Shown: positions 1 to 9,280 of the stretch, in pieces
Numbering within the stretch: the stretch's first letter is position 1
Layout of the letters: each line of letters begins with the position of its first letter
From: Rhypophila decipiens
Taxonomy: Eukaryota > Ascomycota > Sordariomycetes > Sordariales > Naviculisporaceae
Length of the DNA stretch: 17,110 bases
NCBI GenBank assembly: GCA_033297075.1
Contig: MU858380.1
Span: forward strand, 1 to 17,110
Reading direction: 5' to 3'
Made by a program: the position numbers and the translations under genes
The notes under the pieces: model-generated
Told to the model about the DNA's origin: nothing
The model's database searches: none
What the model saw: only the letters and a program-made list of their open reading frames with translations

Positions 1-51
1 ATGGTGGAGAAAAGTGGTGTTGAGTGTAGAGGTGTTACGCGTCGTGGAAAG

Positions 52-85
52 TGCGACACTCGCTTATCTGCGACACTCGCTTATC
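52..85. repeat. Perfect 17-bp tandem duplication
   Basis: TGCGACACTCGCTTATC occurs twice, head to tail and without mismatch, at 52-68 and 69-85. The following bases (acgca) do not continue the unit. Such short subterminal duplications occur in some fungal DNA transposons, but no transposase or terminal inverted repeat is visible here, so origin is open. Confidence 0.8.
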
Positions 86-277
86 ACGCACGTTAACCCA
101 AGTCCAATGATTCACTTTTGAGAGCGCCTAGCATATACATCTGCGATCAGATTTCTCTTGGATCAAAGTCGGCTTTGAATAACGTTATCGAACAAGGCTT
201 TTACTATTTAGCTATTATGAAAGATACCAGACTTAACCAATGACAATAACCGCTCGGCAATACATGTAAGTTCAACG

Positions 278-304
278 TGGAGTCCAACTGGAGTCCAAGT
301 GGAG
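278..304. repeat. 11-bp short tandem repeat, 2.5 copies
   Basis: TGGAGTCCAAC (278-288), TGGAGTCCAAG (289-299) and a partial TGGAG (300-304) run head to tail in non-coding DNA. It is probably replication slippage. Confidence 0.65.
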
Positions 305-527
305 AGGAATGAGTCAAGCGAAAAGCCTGATTGTTGAAATGTCTTTCTTACATGTTGTTGGGGCCAAGTTCACGCACACAATTATTCATGGTTGCTCAGT
401 ACGAAAGAAGATGTCAATGGGTTCGTAGCTATCTGCAGTGGGAAAGCAAAAATACCAGACAGTGATTATACTTTCTCATATTCCCCATTCCCTCCATCAC
501 AGCCAGCCTCCTTTCAACCAAGATCCA

Positions 528-1977
528 TTAGATACGAACGCAGACATAGTAATCAAGCCACAGCGTCTGGCAAGCGTTTCCAAGGCCCGTGTTCCAGGCG
601 TAAAAGTTGGCGAGCGTGATGCTGTACTGGCTGGCAATGGTCTGGCACGTGTTGCCCGACACAACCTTGTGGAACTGCTTGCAGTTGGGGTGCATGCCCG
701 GCTGCCAGGGAGTGGGCGTTGAGATCTAGATATGGCAATGTCAGTCTCCATGTCGCTGAGAAAAGAAAGAGGCAAAAAAGAGTGCAACAACTTACGCCGC
801 CCGTAGTAGTCGTCGTGGTCCTCGTCGATGTGGTAGAGGTTGGCGTGACGTAGCCCACCGTTCTGACACAGACGTACTCCTCCAGCCAGAGGTTGTTGCA
901 ATTACTGCCCACATCGGGATTCCAAGCGTAGAACTGGGCAAGCGGAATGTTGTATTGCGCTGCAATGCTTGGGCACAAATTACCCGACACAACGAAATGG
1001 AAGCGGTCGCAATTGGAAGGGAGCGTCCGGTGGGGAGTGGGCGTGGCGATGCCCGTGCTGGTGGTGGTGGTCCGGGTCGTTGAAGTAGTAATTGTCGGCG
1101 TGGAATATCCGACTGTTCTGACGCAGACGTATTCCTCCAGCCAGAGGTTGTTGCAGTTGCTGCCCACGTCGGGGTTCCAGGCGTAGAATTGGGCAAGCGG
1201 GATGTTGTACTGTGCTGCGATGTTTGGGCACAAATTGCCCGACACAACGAAATGGAAGCGGTCGCAGTTGGTGGGCAGTGTGCGGTGGGGAGTAGGCGTG
1301 ACGATGCCGGTGGGACTGGTTGTGGTGGTGCTGGATGTTGTTGTTGTTGTCGTTACCGGTGTGTAGCTCACGCGGCCGACGCAGACGTACTCCTCGAGCC
1401 AGAGGTTGTTGCAGGTGCTTCCTACATCTGGGTTCCAGGCGTAAAAGGTGGCCAGTGGGATGTTGTACTGGCTTGCAATGCCTGGGCAGAGATTGCCCGA
1501 TACAACAAAGTGGAACCTGTTGCAGTCGGTGGGAAGGGTGCGGTGGGGAGTCGGGGTGGTGATGACGGGGGGCGCTGTCGAGGTAGGTGCGGCACTGCTG
1601 ATTGTGGACGTGTAGATCTCGGAAGGAAGACCATAGTTCTGCTCGATGCAGTACGAGTTGCCGCTGACGAGCTTCGAAGTACACGAAGCTTCGGTTCCGG
1701 CCAATGACGGGTTCTGTTTTTCATCATGGCAGTCAGTAACTGGACTTAACCTTGAAGCTGGGGGTTTGTTGCTTACATAAGTCTGAAAGCCGGAAACGGG
1801 AAGGGCCATCTGGGCGGCAATGCTGTCGCACGTGTCTCCCGAGGCAGCGACATGCCACCAAGTGCAGTCCAGAATGGTGTTGGGGTCTGCCGTGGTCGGC
1901 GGAGGCTCGTAAAACTGAGCCAACGCCCCGTGGGCGAGGACAAGACTGCTGACAGCAATGATGTTGACGGACTTCAT
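528..1977 (-). CDS. Secreted protein with five LysM domains
   Basis: Predicted exons are complement(528..725, 796..1713, 1777..1977), giving 438 aa. The ATG at 1977 is preferred over an upstream one at 2025 because it opens directly into a signal peptide (MKSVNIIAVSSLVLAHGALA). Introns are 1714-1776 (63 nt) and 726-795 (70 nt). Removing the first restores a normal LysM reading (GFQTY then NPSLAG). LysM domains lie near residues 38-92, 131-178, 217-264, 302-349 and 387-436, each with the fungal pattern of conserved cysteines and a Y.AWNPD.G-type core. Ser/Thr-rich linkers separate them. There is no catalytic domain, transmembrane segment or GPI signal. LysM (CBM50) modules bind chitin or other N-acetylglucosamine glycans, so a secreted chitin-binding role (LysM-effector-like or wall-associated) is inferred. 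LysM2-4 are tandem copies; LysM5 lies alone in the last exon. It is divergently arranged with a second LysM gene at 3486. Confidence 0.9.
796..1557 (-). repeat. Three tandem LysM cassettes (258/255 bp period)
   Basis: Within exon 2 of the LysM gene three units begin with the codons for TPTPHRTLP, at 1557, 1299 and 1044 reading leftwards. Each encodes a short leader, one LysM domain and a Thr/Ser-rich linker. Units 2 and 3 are almost identical in protein but differ at many third codon positions; unit 1 is more diverged. The units are 86, 85 and about 83 codons long. Confidence 0.9.
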
Positions 1978-2054
1978 GATTGCGGTACTTGGAGGCAGGA
2001 AGCTACAACCGGTGATGGATGGCATTCACCCATGAAACATCACGTTTGCCTGGC

Positions 2055-2064
2055 GCTTATATGT
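2055..2064 (-). promoter_or_regulatory. TATA-like box for the left LysM gene
   Basis: On the minus strand the sequence reads ACATATAAGC, 78-87 bases upstream of the ATG at 1977. Spacing and sequence suit a fungal TATA element; transcription start is not known. Confidence 0.5.
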
Positions 2065-2306
2065 CTTCATCTACTCCGAGCGAGCCCCGAATCTTCATGG
2101 TACTGTCGGCCGGCCACTTGCGACACTTGCATATCGGGCATCTCGGGCGGGGTACAACAAGTGATCGAGAAACCCATTTTTCAATAGTTCCAATCCTACA
2201 GGAGGGTACCTTAGTCAGTCAGGCTTACGAACCTGGAAGTTACCAAGTCATGAGCCCGTAGCCTCAATTTCGTTGGCCATCCTGGGAAGTTCTCAACCGT
2301 TACCGG

Positions 2307-2445
2307 ATCTTATCAGTTGAGAGGGAACCCTAGACCCGTTCTGGATCCTTCCTGCCAAGTCGGTTGGCTTATGGCGTGGTCTTTGTGTGAATACTGGGCC
2401 AGCTTGGATCTGGGGTGATTCCATGTCCCTCTCAACTGACTAGAT
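2307..2445. repeat. 139-bp element bounded by 20-bp inverted repeats
   Basis: The arm at 2307-2326 matches the reverse complement of 2426-2445 at 18 of 20 positions, including a perfect 14-base core TCAGTTGAGAGGGA. The 99-base interior has no ORF of note. No clear target-site duplication flanks it. It could be a small MITE-like remnant or a regulatory palindrome. Confidence 0.6.
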
Positions 2446-3485
2446 ACAGTATGTCACGACATCACCTAATTACTTGGTACTTAGTCTTGGTCCCGCCCAA
2501 CACAGGCCCGCGTTTATTCGACATGCAAGGTACACTTTCTTGCCCTCGCGCCCAGGTCGCGGTGACTGAACCGACCCAGAAAAGAGATTTGAGGTATTTC
2601 AAAAGTCCTTTGCACACCACCATTTTGGACTCGGACAATGGTACTGGCATCTGATTGTGGGGTCTTTCAGAGAACGGTGGGCGTCACTGTTGCATTGCCC
2701 GCATGAGGGCTCATAATATTGAATCATGAAGTACTTTGCAGACCTTCTTCCCACCGTGTGACCGGGACCAGGCTGAAAGATCCGACGCGGCTCAGTGGCG
2801 CTAAACGATAACAAGGCCATTATCAGATGAACTGGTACCAAAATAGCGCCGCATGTAACATAGTGCGCCCTTTACAGCCATGTGCCCCTAGTCGAAGGGG
2901 ATGGTGTGACAGCACTGTGTGCACGAAAACGACGTACGAAATCCCTTCGGGGTTAACTAAAATCCGACTCTATGACCGCCGGGCAGATCCGCAGCCTCGT
3001 GACACCGCTAATCTTAGCCTTCTCGGTATGTCAGCCAATTTCCGCTTCATCCGACATGCATATTTAGCTCTTACCCTGCATTTCAATATTCATCATCCCC
3101 CACGTCTTGGCAGTTTTACCTTTGGCTCAGGATTCCGTCACCGTTGCATTATTGCCATTCCTTTGGTGCCAAGGTGCTACTGCAGCTGATTCTTGGCAAG
3201 GAACATGCCCTGGTCATCTTCGACTTTCAAGCTTACCTCATCTGGAAAGGGGGTGGGTGCAATAATGGCTAGGGTCGTGTTTCTATCACTCACTCTTTCC
3301 TTTGGAGGGTGTAAGGGGCATCAGAGTGAGGGCATGTTAGAGACCGGCCATTGTCTCGTACAATAGGAAGGACCGTCTCTTGTTTTGAGAGTCGAGAGCT
3401 TTGAAAGACTGAATTGGAGTCTCTCTTGCGGTTCTTGAGGTTCTTCCGGCGTTCGCCACAATTCCCACCAAACTCGTTGCCCGTC

Positions 3486-5945
3486 ATGCGGTCCGGCATC
3501 GTGGCTGCTTTCCTCTGGGGCCTGGCTCCCAACGGAGTCTTGGGCGCCATCAAGATGCTCAACTACACGAGCGCCCAGCTACCCGGCATCTCGACAACAT
3601 GCTATGGCATTCTCACCCAGGACGTGAACTGCGACCCCGTCCTGCTAGACATTGCCCAGATTGGAATTGACAATGAGTATTACCATCCCGACGCCGTGCT
3701 GACCGCCTTGTGCACCTCCACTTGCACCAATGCCCTCACCATATGGCTCCGTAGGGTCCAGCAGCAGTGCGCAACTCAGTGGATACAGATGAGAGGCGTC
3801 AATGTATCTCCGCTGCTGTATTCTCAGACCTATGCCGAGGCCTACAATCACACCTGTGTAAAGAACTCGTAAGTAACCCTAACCCTACTGCATCCATACG
3901 CATACTGAAAATGCATTGAACTTTTTCTGACAGCAGTCATGACATAGGGCCGGTGCCTTTTGCAATGCCGTCGCAAGAAGCGCTGCGAAGATAGACCCCA
4001 CAGATCAGGTCCAGACGGCGACACCTGGTATGTTAGTCCCTTTTGACTTTCTGATAATCAACACAATGATCACTGACTGTAACCCGTCCCGGATTATAGA
4101 TGCAAATTGGCGTTGCAACTCGTGCTACATCTCACTGAAAGCGACCCAGGCTCAGATGCCACTGGCCTCCAACACGGCAGTGCGAGATCTCGTTGGGAAT
4201 CTCACCTCGTCTTGTTCGGTAACAATACCGCCGTTGACGACTCCAGTACTTCCCACATTTGTGTCAAGAGGGTGAGTACGCATATCAAAACATTCTGTCG
4301 CTTTTTCCTGTACTAACATTAAAACCACCTGGCCCAGGTCTAACACAGTGACAACATCCACAGTACCCGCCGCCCCGACATGTGCGGGTACGACGTACAC
4401 GATAGCATCAGGCAACACATGTCAGTCCATCTCGACATCGCAGGAGATTTCGACGTCCAACTTGCTTCGCGCAAACAACCTGCAGAGCTTTTGCAGCAAC
4501 TTTCCGACATCGGGGAGCCTGTGCATCCCAACGGCCATGAAATGCACGCCACACACGGTACTAGCAAATCAAACGTGCGGATCCATCGCGGCGAGCATCA
4601 ATGTCAGCTGGACGCGCTTCATTTCGTGGAACCCTGATCTGGGCGCTGACTGCCAAAACATTGCCGATTATGTTGGCTACGTGATCTGCAAGTCGAACCC
4701 AGGTGGCGGCTGGGTCGATCCGACTCCGTTCCCAACGACCACCGTTGAGACGACCAGCACGGTTGACACTCGGCCTTGGATCTCAATGAATGCCCTGACC
4801 ACCGAAATCACCTTGTCACATAGCCCATCCTTCACAACAAACATCACAGACCTCCGGCCAACCGCCATGCCTGTCGCCCCGGGAACACGGCAAGACTGCT
4901 TTTCGTACCTCGACCCACCTATCAGACTTCCCATCCAAATCGTCAATGGAGAGGCGACAAATCGGACGTATTCCTCCCAATGCTCTGCCGTGGCTGCCGG
5001 ATACAATATCACCTTGGCAGAGTTAAAGGACTGGAATCCGTCGCTGGGGCCGGCCAACTCGACTGCCGACTGCACCATGAGCCCCGCCCTCCGATACTGT
5101 GTCAGACCGATTGAGCAGCGGGTCAACGGCACGTCGGCCTGCATTCAATACGAGCTGGCAAAGCCCGGATACACGTGCCGGGAATTTTCGTCGTCCTGGG
5201 GCTTGGATTTCAAGGGCCAGTTCAGGGCCTGGAATCCCTCTGTTCAGGATGACTGCACGGGCTTTCGGACAGGTACGTTCTTTGATTCCACCGTATACCA
5301 CCCACTGGTCGATAGGTTACTAATGCGAGATGATACTACTAATTAGGCAAGGACTATTGCATTGCTGTCTACAAGTACAGACAGCCCGGGCAGATCGCAA
5401 CGTGCAACAAGTGGGTCATGGCCAACACAACAAACTGTAAGTCAAGTGCACATTGTGATTGATGCAGTAGTCTATGTTCCAGCTAACCTCATAATCACAC
5501 ACAGTTTACGACAAACCCTGCCAGATCATCGAGACCAAATTCGGCATGAACCACAACCGCTTTGTAGCCTGGAACCCAGCCGTCTTGTCCAACTGTGAGT
5601 TCTTTTGGTTTTTCTTGATCCCTTCTCGGTACATAACCAAAGCCAACGAAATTGACCTTTTCTTTCATTTTCTCAGGCACGCAAATCTACCCCAAATACG
5701 AATACTGCGTCTCCATTCCGAATTTCACGCCCATCTACACCACCGTGTCGAGTGAAACTGAGGACTTGTTCATGGCTGCTGCCACGATTTTCCCAACCAC
5801 ATCGACAAGCAGCCCAGTTACCACGACGTCTTCAAGAAGCAGTACCGCGACCAGCGCCACAACTAGCGCGAGCACCTCTGTCGGTAAGGGTAACAAGAAG
5901 CGCCAGGCTCACGTGACTGCTTTGCATCCTGAGTTGGTCAAGTAA
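3486..5945 (+). CDS. Secreted multi-LysM glycoprotein, seven exons
   Basis: Predicted exons are 3486..3868, 3948..4027, 4100..4271, 4338..5272, 5347..5436, 5505..5594 and 5677..5945, joining in frame to 672 aa. The ATG at 3486 is chosen over an in-frame one at 3414 because it starts a signal peptide (MRSGIVAAFLWGLAPNGVLGA). All six introns (66-82 nt) have GT/AG ends and most show CTAAC/CTGAC-type branch sites. The first ~210 residues are cysteine-containing but not recognisably LysM. LysM-like domains follow near residues 227-275, 281-330, 399-467, 480-528 and 538-597. N-glycosylation sequons are numerous. The C-terminus is Ser/Thr-rich, then GKGNKKRQAHV; the KKR could be a Kex2-type cleavage site. 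No enzyme domain or GPI tail is seen. A secreted or wall chitin/glycan-binding role is inferred. It is divergently paired with the LysM gene at 528-1977. Confidence 0.87.
3874..3887 (+). repeat. Telomere-like motif in intron 1
   Basis: TAACCCTAACCCTA, two units of the fungal telomere repeat, begins five bases into intron 1 (3869-3947) of the right LysM gene, overlapping the donor region GTAAGTAACCC. It may be chance or a telobox-like site. Confidence 0.5.
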
Positions 5946-6654
5946 ATGCTTGCGGTTGGGAAATGTAGTATCTGTAGTATATGTGTTTTATTTGGGCTGT
6001 TTATTTGGAAGTTTGGAAGTAGCGAGATTTTTGTTTTGTTTGTTTCTTGGCAGAGCTTTGTGGGTTTCGAATTTTATTAGCTTTATAGGGATTAGGCGGT
6101 TATTTTGTTCACGCGCTTATGTTTGTAGGTTATTACAAGGCTGCCAAACGTGGCAGTTTCTTTTGTTCCAATTGATTAAGAGTGGAGTGCCATGGCCCAG
6201 GCGACTTACAAGGCCAATAAAACCTGAAAGGTGGCAGTTTTCAGGCGTATGGTACATGGATAAATCTGCCTCGGCCGGATTGGGCAAGTCCCAACAGCAG
6301 CCAACGGCAGCTAACACGTGCATATTGCCCCCTATTTATGGGAGGTCTCATGCACAAAACATTTGTTGGAACATGCAGATACAGATACGCGCCTGCCAAG
6401 GCTCCATCCAACTTGGGAAAAGACTGGATTACGTAAGGCAGGGTTACATTCACACTCGGAGAGTACATACACTAAGGAAGGTGCAGCCTGCATGACAGGG
6501 TGGTTTCTGCGGGGTTCCACCATGATTTATATCAGGCCGGCATCCCGTCCGTGGAATCCTTTGATGCCCAAATTATCTACCCATCTCACCAGGTACCTTT
6601 CATATCATTTTCACCACCCCACCAACAACAACCATCTACAACGACCTGCCTACG
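5946..6654. other. Intergenic region: LysM 3' end and ankyrin-gene promoter
   Basis: The first ~150 bases are T- and G-rich, consistent with a 3' UTR. A 181-codon open frame at 5950-6495 has no recognisable domain and low-complexity early residues, so it is not called. The last ~70 bases before 6655 are CA- and pyrimidine-rich (caccaccccaccaacaacaa), typical of a fungal 5' leader. Confidence 0.5.
6526..6533 (+). promoter_or_regulatory. Possible TATA element of ankyrin gene
   Basis: TTTATATC lies about 122-129 bases before the ATG at 6655. The sequence is a weak TATA match and is offered only because spacing is suitable. Confidence 0.3.
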
Positions 6655-8141
6655 ATGGACTCTCAAGCCGCAGCCATCCACCAATCTAACCCAACGGGCG
6701 TGCTCGACATCCATACCTACACACCATTCGTAGGCGACGCAAATTGGTACACTGTGGCCAGGGGCGAATACATCCCGATATACATGTACAAAGCAAGCGA
6801 CGAGGGCATCAGCATCACCGAGATACGGAGACACCTTGTCAAAAAGCTCCCTTACCCGCGGGGCTACAAGCCCAGCAAGCCGAATGGAATCACCGTCCAA
6901 TTCCCCGACACAAGCAACCAAGGGCTGTCCCCGTACGGGCAGGAACGCGAGCACATCATCTTTGACATGAACCCCACGACTCGTAAGAAGCCCCCTTCCT
7001 CAACCTTCTTACCGGAAAACGAAGCCTAACTCATATTACTACAGAAATCCCTCAGATAATGACACTCCTCTCCATCGCCCGCTCAGACTCGCCCGACCTG
7101 GTCCCGCAGTTTGTCGAAGCAGACAACGCCCATCCAATCTGGCCCGGCACAGCGCTCTCGCATCCTCTCCTCCGCGAGCTGCTCCTGGTCATGGCCCTGC
7201 GTTCCTTCCTCATGCAAGCTTACCGGCTAGCCCCCGGAGCAGAGGATCTAGTCAAGCATATTGCGTCGTCCGGCCCGCCTGTGGTCCCCCACGGCGTGCC
7301 GAGAGCGCACGGCGAGCCTTTTGTCTCGGTGTTTCATCGAGGATGGATCTGGAACGACGAAGGGTCCAAGCACGTTCAAACGTGGGGCTTACGGCTGAGG
7401 CTGGACGTCGAAGCCGCGCTGGTGAGGGGGGGCTGGCGGGATCCGAAAAAGGGCGTAGAATACCTCGCGCCTGGGCCGCCGCCGTTTTCACCCTGGGATG
7501 AGGGGAAAAAATTGAGACCACAAGAAGAAGAAAAGAATAGCGGCATGTGTGAATTGGTGGATGCGTTGCTGGATGTGGGGTACTTGGATACGAATGATAA
7601 GAGGGCGGATGTGCTCGCCAAGGTGGCGAGGTATGGCGTGCTAAGGGATGTCGAGTTTACGCTGGGCAAGATTGAGAGGGATAGTATCTCGCTTGCTCAG
7701 GAGTGCGAGATCTTGCCTGCTGCTGCGGCGGGTGGCAAGGGGCGCGCTGACGTGTTGGAGTTTTTGCTGAATAGCGGGCTGGATCCGAACACGGTGAGCC
7801 AGGGGAATAAGCGGACTGCGCTGCACGTGGCTATACGGCATGGGGATGTTGATATGCTTCGGGTTTTGTTGGAGGCTGGAGCTAACATGGTCAAGGACGA
7901 GGAGTGGGGGTTGCCGATTGAGGCTGCTGAGGGTCTGGTGGATCGAGAGGATGGTGCTGCCAAGGTGGCGCTTCTTGAGCGCTGGCTGGAGGAGAGAGGG
8001 CTGCCGAGGGATCATGTTGACTTGCCGGTGTTTGTTGATGAGAATGGCTCGTCGCATAAGAAGAGGAGCTGGGCGGCTCGGACTGCTGGGTCTGGATCTG
8101 GGTGCTGCAAGACTTGTGGAACACGCTCGGGTCAGCTATGA
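6655..8141 (+). CDS. Ankyrin-repeat protein with unrecognised N-terminal half
   Basis: Two exons, 6655..6982 and 7045..8141, give 474 aa. The 62-nt intron (donor GTAAGA, branch CCTAACT, acceptor CTACAG) joins an open 5' frame ending ...DMNPTT to QIPQIMTLLSIA in frame. ATG 6655 follows a CA-rich leader. Residues ~1-320 match no family I recognise; they look globular and soluble, with no signal peptide or membrane helix. Residues ~330-428 carry two or three ankyrin units: a degenerate one ending DVLEFLLNSGLDPN, a clear one (RTALHVAIRHGDVDMLRVLL, ~366-385) and a poor third. The C-terminus is basic and Gly/Ser/Cys-rich (residues ~448-474). Ankyrin repeats mediate protein binding, so a cytoplasmic or nuclear adaptor role is inferred and the partner is unknown. 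Base use changes within exon 2 from C-rich to G-rich near 7400-7500. Confidence 0.75.
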
Positions 8142-8336
8142 GCTTGTTATGGTTCAGGTGATTTTGCGATAGAGTTTCTGGCAGTGATGTTGAATCATTT
8201 CTCGGTAACAATTGATCCACCTTTTACGAATCTTTCTTATATCTTGAACTTTGTATAAGCTTCGGGACTCATTTCGAGTTTTTTTCAACTAACTCTTGTC
8301 GGTTTCATGCTTCTGGAGGCCCACGCGGCAATCCTT

Positions 8337-8342
8337 AATAAA
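8337..8342 (+). terminator. Possible poly(A) signal of ankyrin gene
   Basis: AATAAA lies about 195 bases after the ankyrin stop codon. Fungal 3' signals are loose, so this is only suggestive. Confidence 0.3.
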
Positions 8343-9124
8343 GAATCCACAGCCAGACTGAGCATTTAGAGTTTATTCAGGCGAATCGTATAACGTTATG
8401 TGCAGCTCATCACCACAAAGCCAAGACTTGAAGTGGACATCAATAACTAAGGTGGATGGGGGTATCTGCCCATGGTCCCAGCAGGGCATAAAAGGTTAGG
8501 CAGTAAACAATATTACTCATATTGAAGTGCTGTAAGCTTTGGAAACCAACTGCAAGGTTAGACCTGTCACCATGTCGTAACTTCTCGCAGTCTTCGAAAA
8601 GTTGTGCCATGGCTCTCACTTGTGATGATGGACTATCAGTGCAGATACGCTCGCCGCTGGAGCTGAGCATCAGACTCAAAACGGTGTCTTGAGGAATTCA
8701 ATGGTACGACTACACCGCGCATTTTATGTTCAATAATGATCTGATATTTTGAATCGGTTTTGGAACCTTCCGGAGCCAGCATAAGAAATGTGCCCGATAG
8801 ACCTCGAGGTGCCTTTAGGTTTTCTAACAAATGTCGAGACCTGGGCAGCTGTGGAGACGCTCGTCGATGTGGAAAAGGACGTCGAATTGGTGGGCGCATA
8901 TCAGGTCCTCGACTTTTGTGTGCTCATATGAGTTATGATTTGACGGCTTCACATTGGGTTTGAGTTCAGTGTTAATAAGTGGGGACTAATTGTGTTCTTT
9001 CCTCCTCTGATAAGGTTAAAGTTCGGGTTCCGGTTGAGTCGGTGGTTGCCGGAACGAGATCATCTTAAACTTTATATTCAGCTTTTGTCAAAGGAGTGGG
9101 CCCAAGGGGAAGGGGGATTGGAAG

Positions 9125-9132
9125 TATTTAAA
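9125..9132 (+). promoter_or_regulatory. TATA box of F-box gene
   Basis: TATTTAAA lies about 150 bases upstream of the ATG at 9281, followed by a CT- and CA-rich leader. Spacing fits a fungal promoter. Confidence 0.5.
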
Positions 9133-9280
9133 CCTGACTGCCGCCTCCGAGAATTTCACCTCGTTTCATCCCAAAAATCACCGACCACAATATTTCCACA
9201 GTTATCATCCAACTTCATTCTACCTTCACACCCTCTTCACTTGTACGTCTACTTATTGACAAGAACAAATCATCGACATA

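Larger units (their letters stand above)
1..527. other. Non-coding left flank (downstream of LysM gene)
   Basis: No coding region with family resemblance or a usable intron pattern is visible on either strand. The stretch lies 3' of the minus-strand LysM gene, whose stop is at 528-530. It contains two short tandem repeats, annotated separately. Confidence 0.5.
1978..3485. other. Divergent intergenic region between two LysM genes
   Basis: No convincing gene is visible; the open frames here lack family features and paired splice sites. The region must carry the promoters of both flanking LysM genes. A TATA-like site serves the left gene (2055-2064). A 20-bp imperfect inverted repeat spans 2307-2445. 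I found no clear TATA box close to the right gene's ATG at 3486. Confidence 0.55.
8142..9280. other. 1.1 kb intergenic region, no confident gene
   Basis: It holds a possible poly(A) signal near 8337 and a TATA-like box at 9125. Two short minus-strand frames (8440-8679 and 8636-8899) have mixed, protein-like composition but no start, splice sites or recognisable domain that would make a gene. A decayed coding fragment is possible. Confidence 0.45.

Noticed and set aside
980..1707. Long open frames overlapping the LysM cassettes (980-1684 minus, 1189-1707 plus)
   Set aside because: They are other-frame readings of the repeated cassettes, His/Pro- or Gly/Cys-biased, without family features.
553..2025. 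One uninterrupted 490-codon minus-strand gene
   Set aside because: It reads through two introns. The last 49 residues after the GTAAGT at 795 are out-of-frame, while splicing 726-795 yields a fifth LysM domain with a proper stop at 528.
2827..3189. 120-codon plus-strand frame in the divergent spacer
   Set aside because: No domain, no promoter or splice signals, and composition like non-coding DNA.
5950..6495. 181-codon plus-strand frame after the LysM stop
   Set aside because: It begins in a T-rich 3' UTR, which gives false hydrophobic residues; no recognisable domain.
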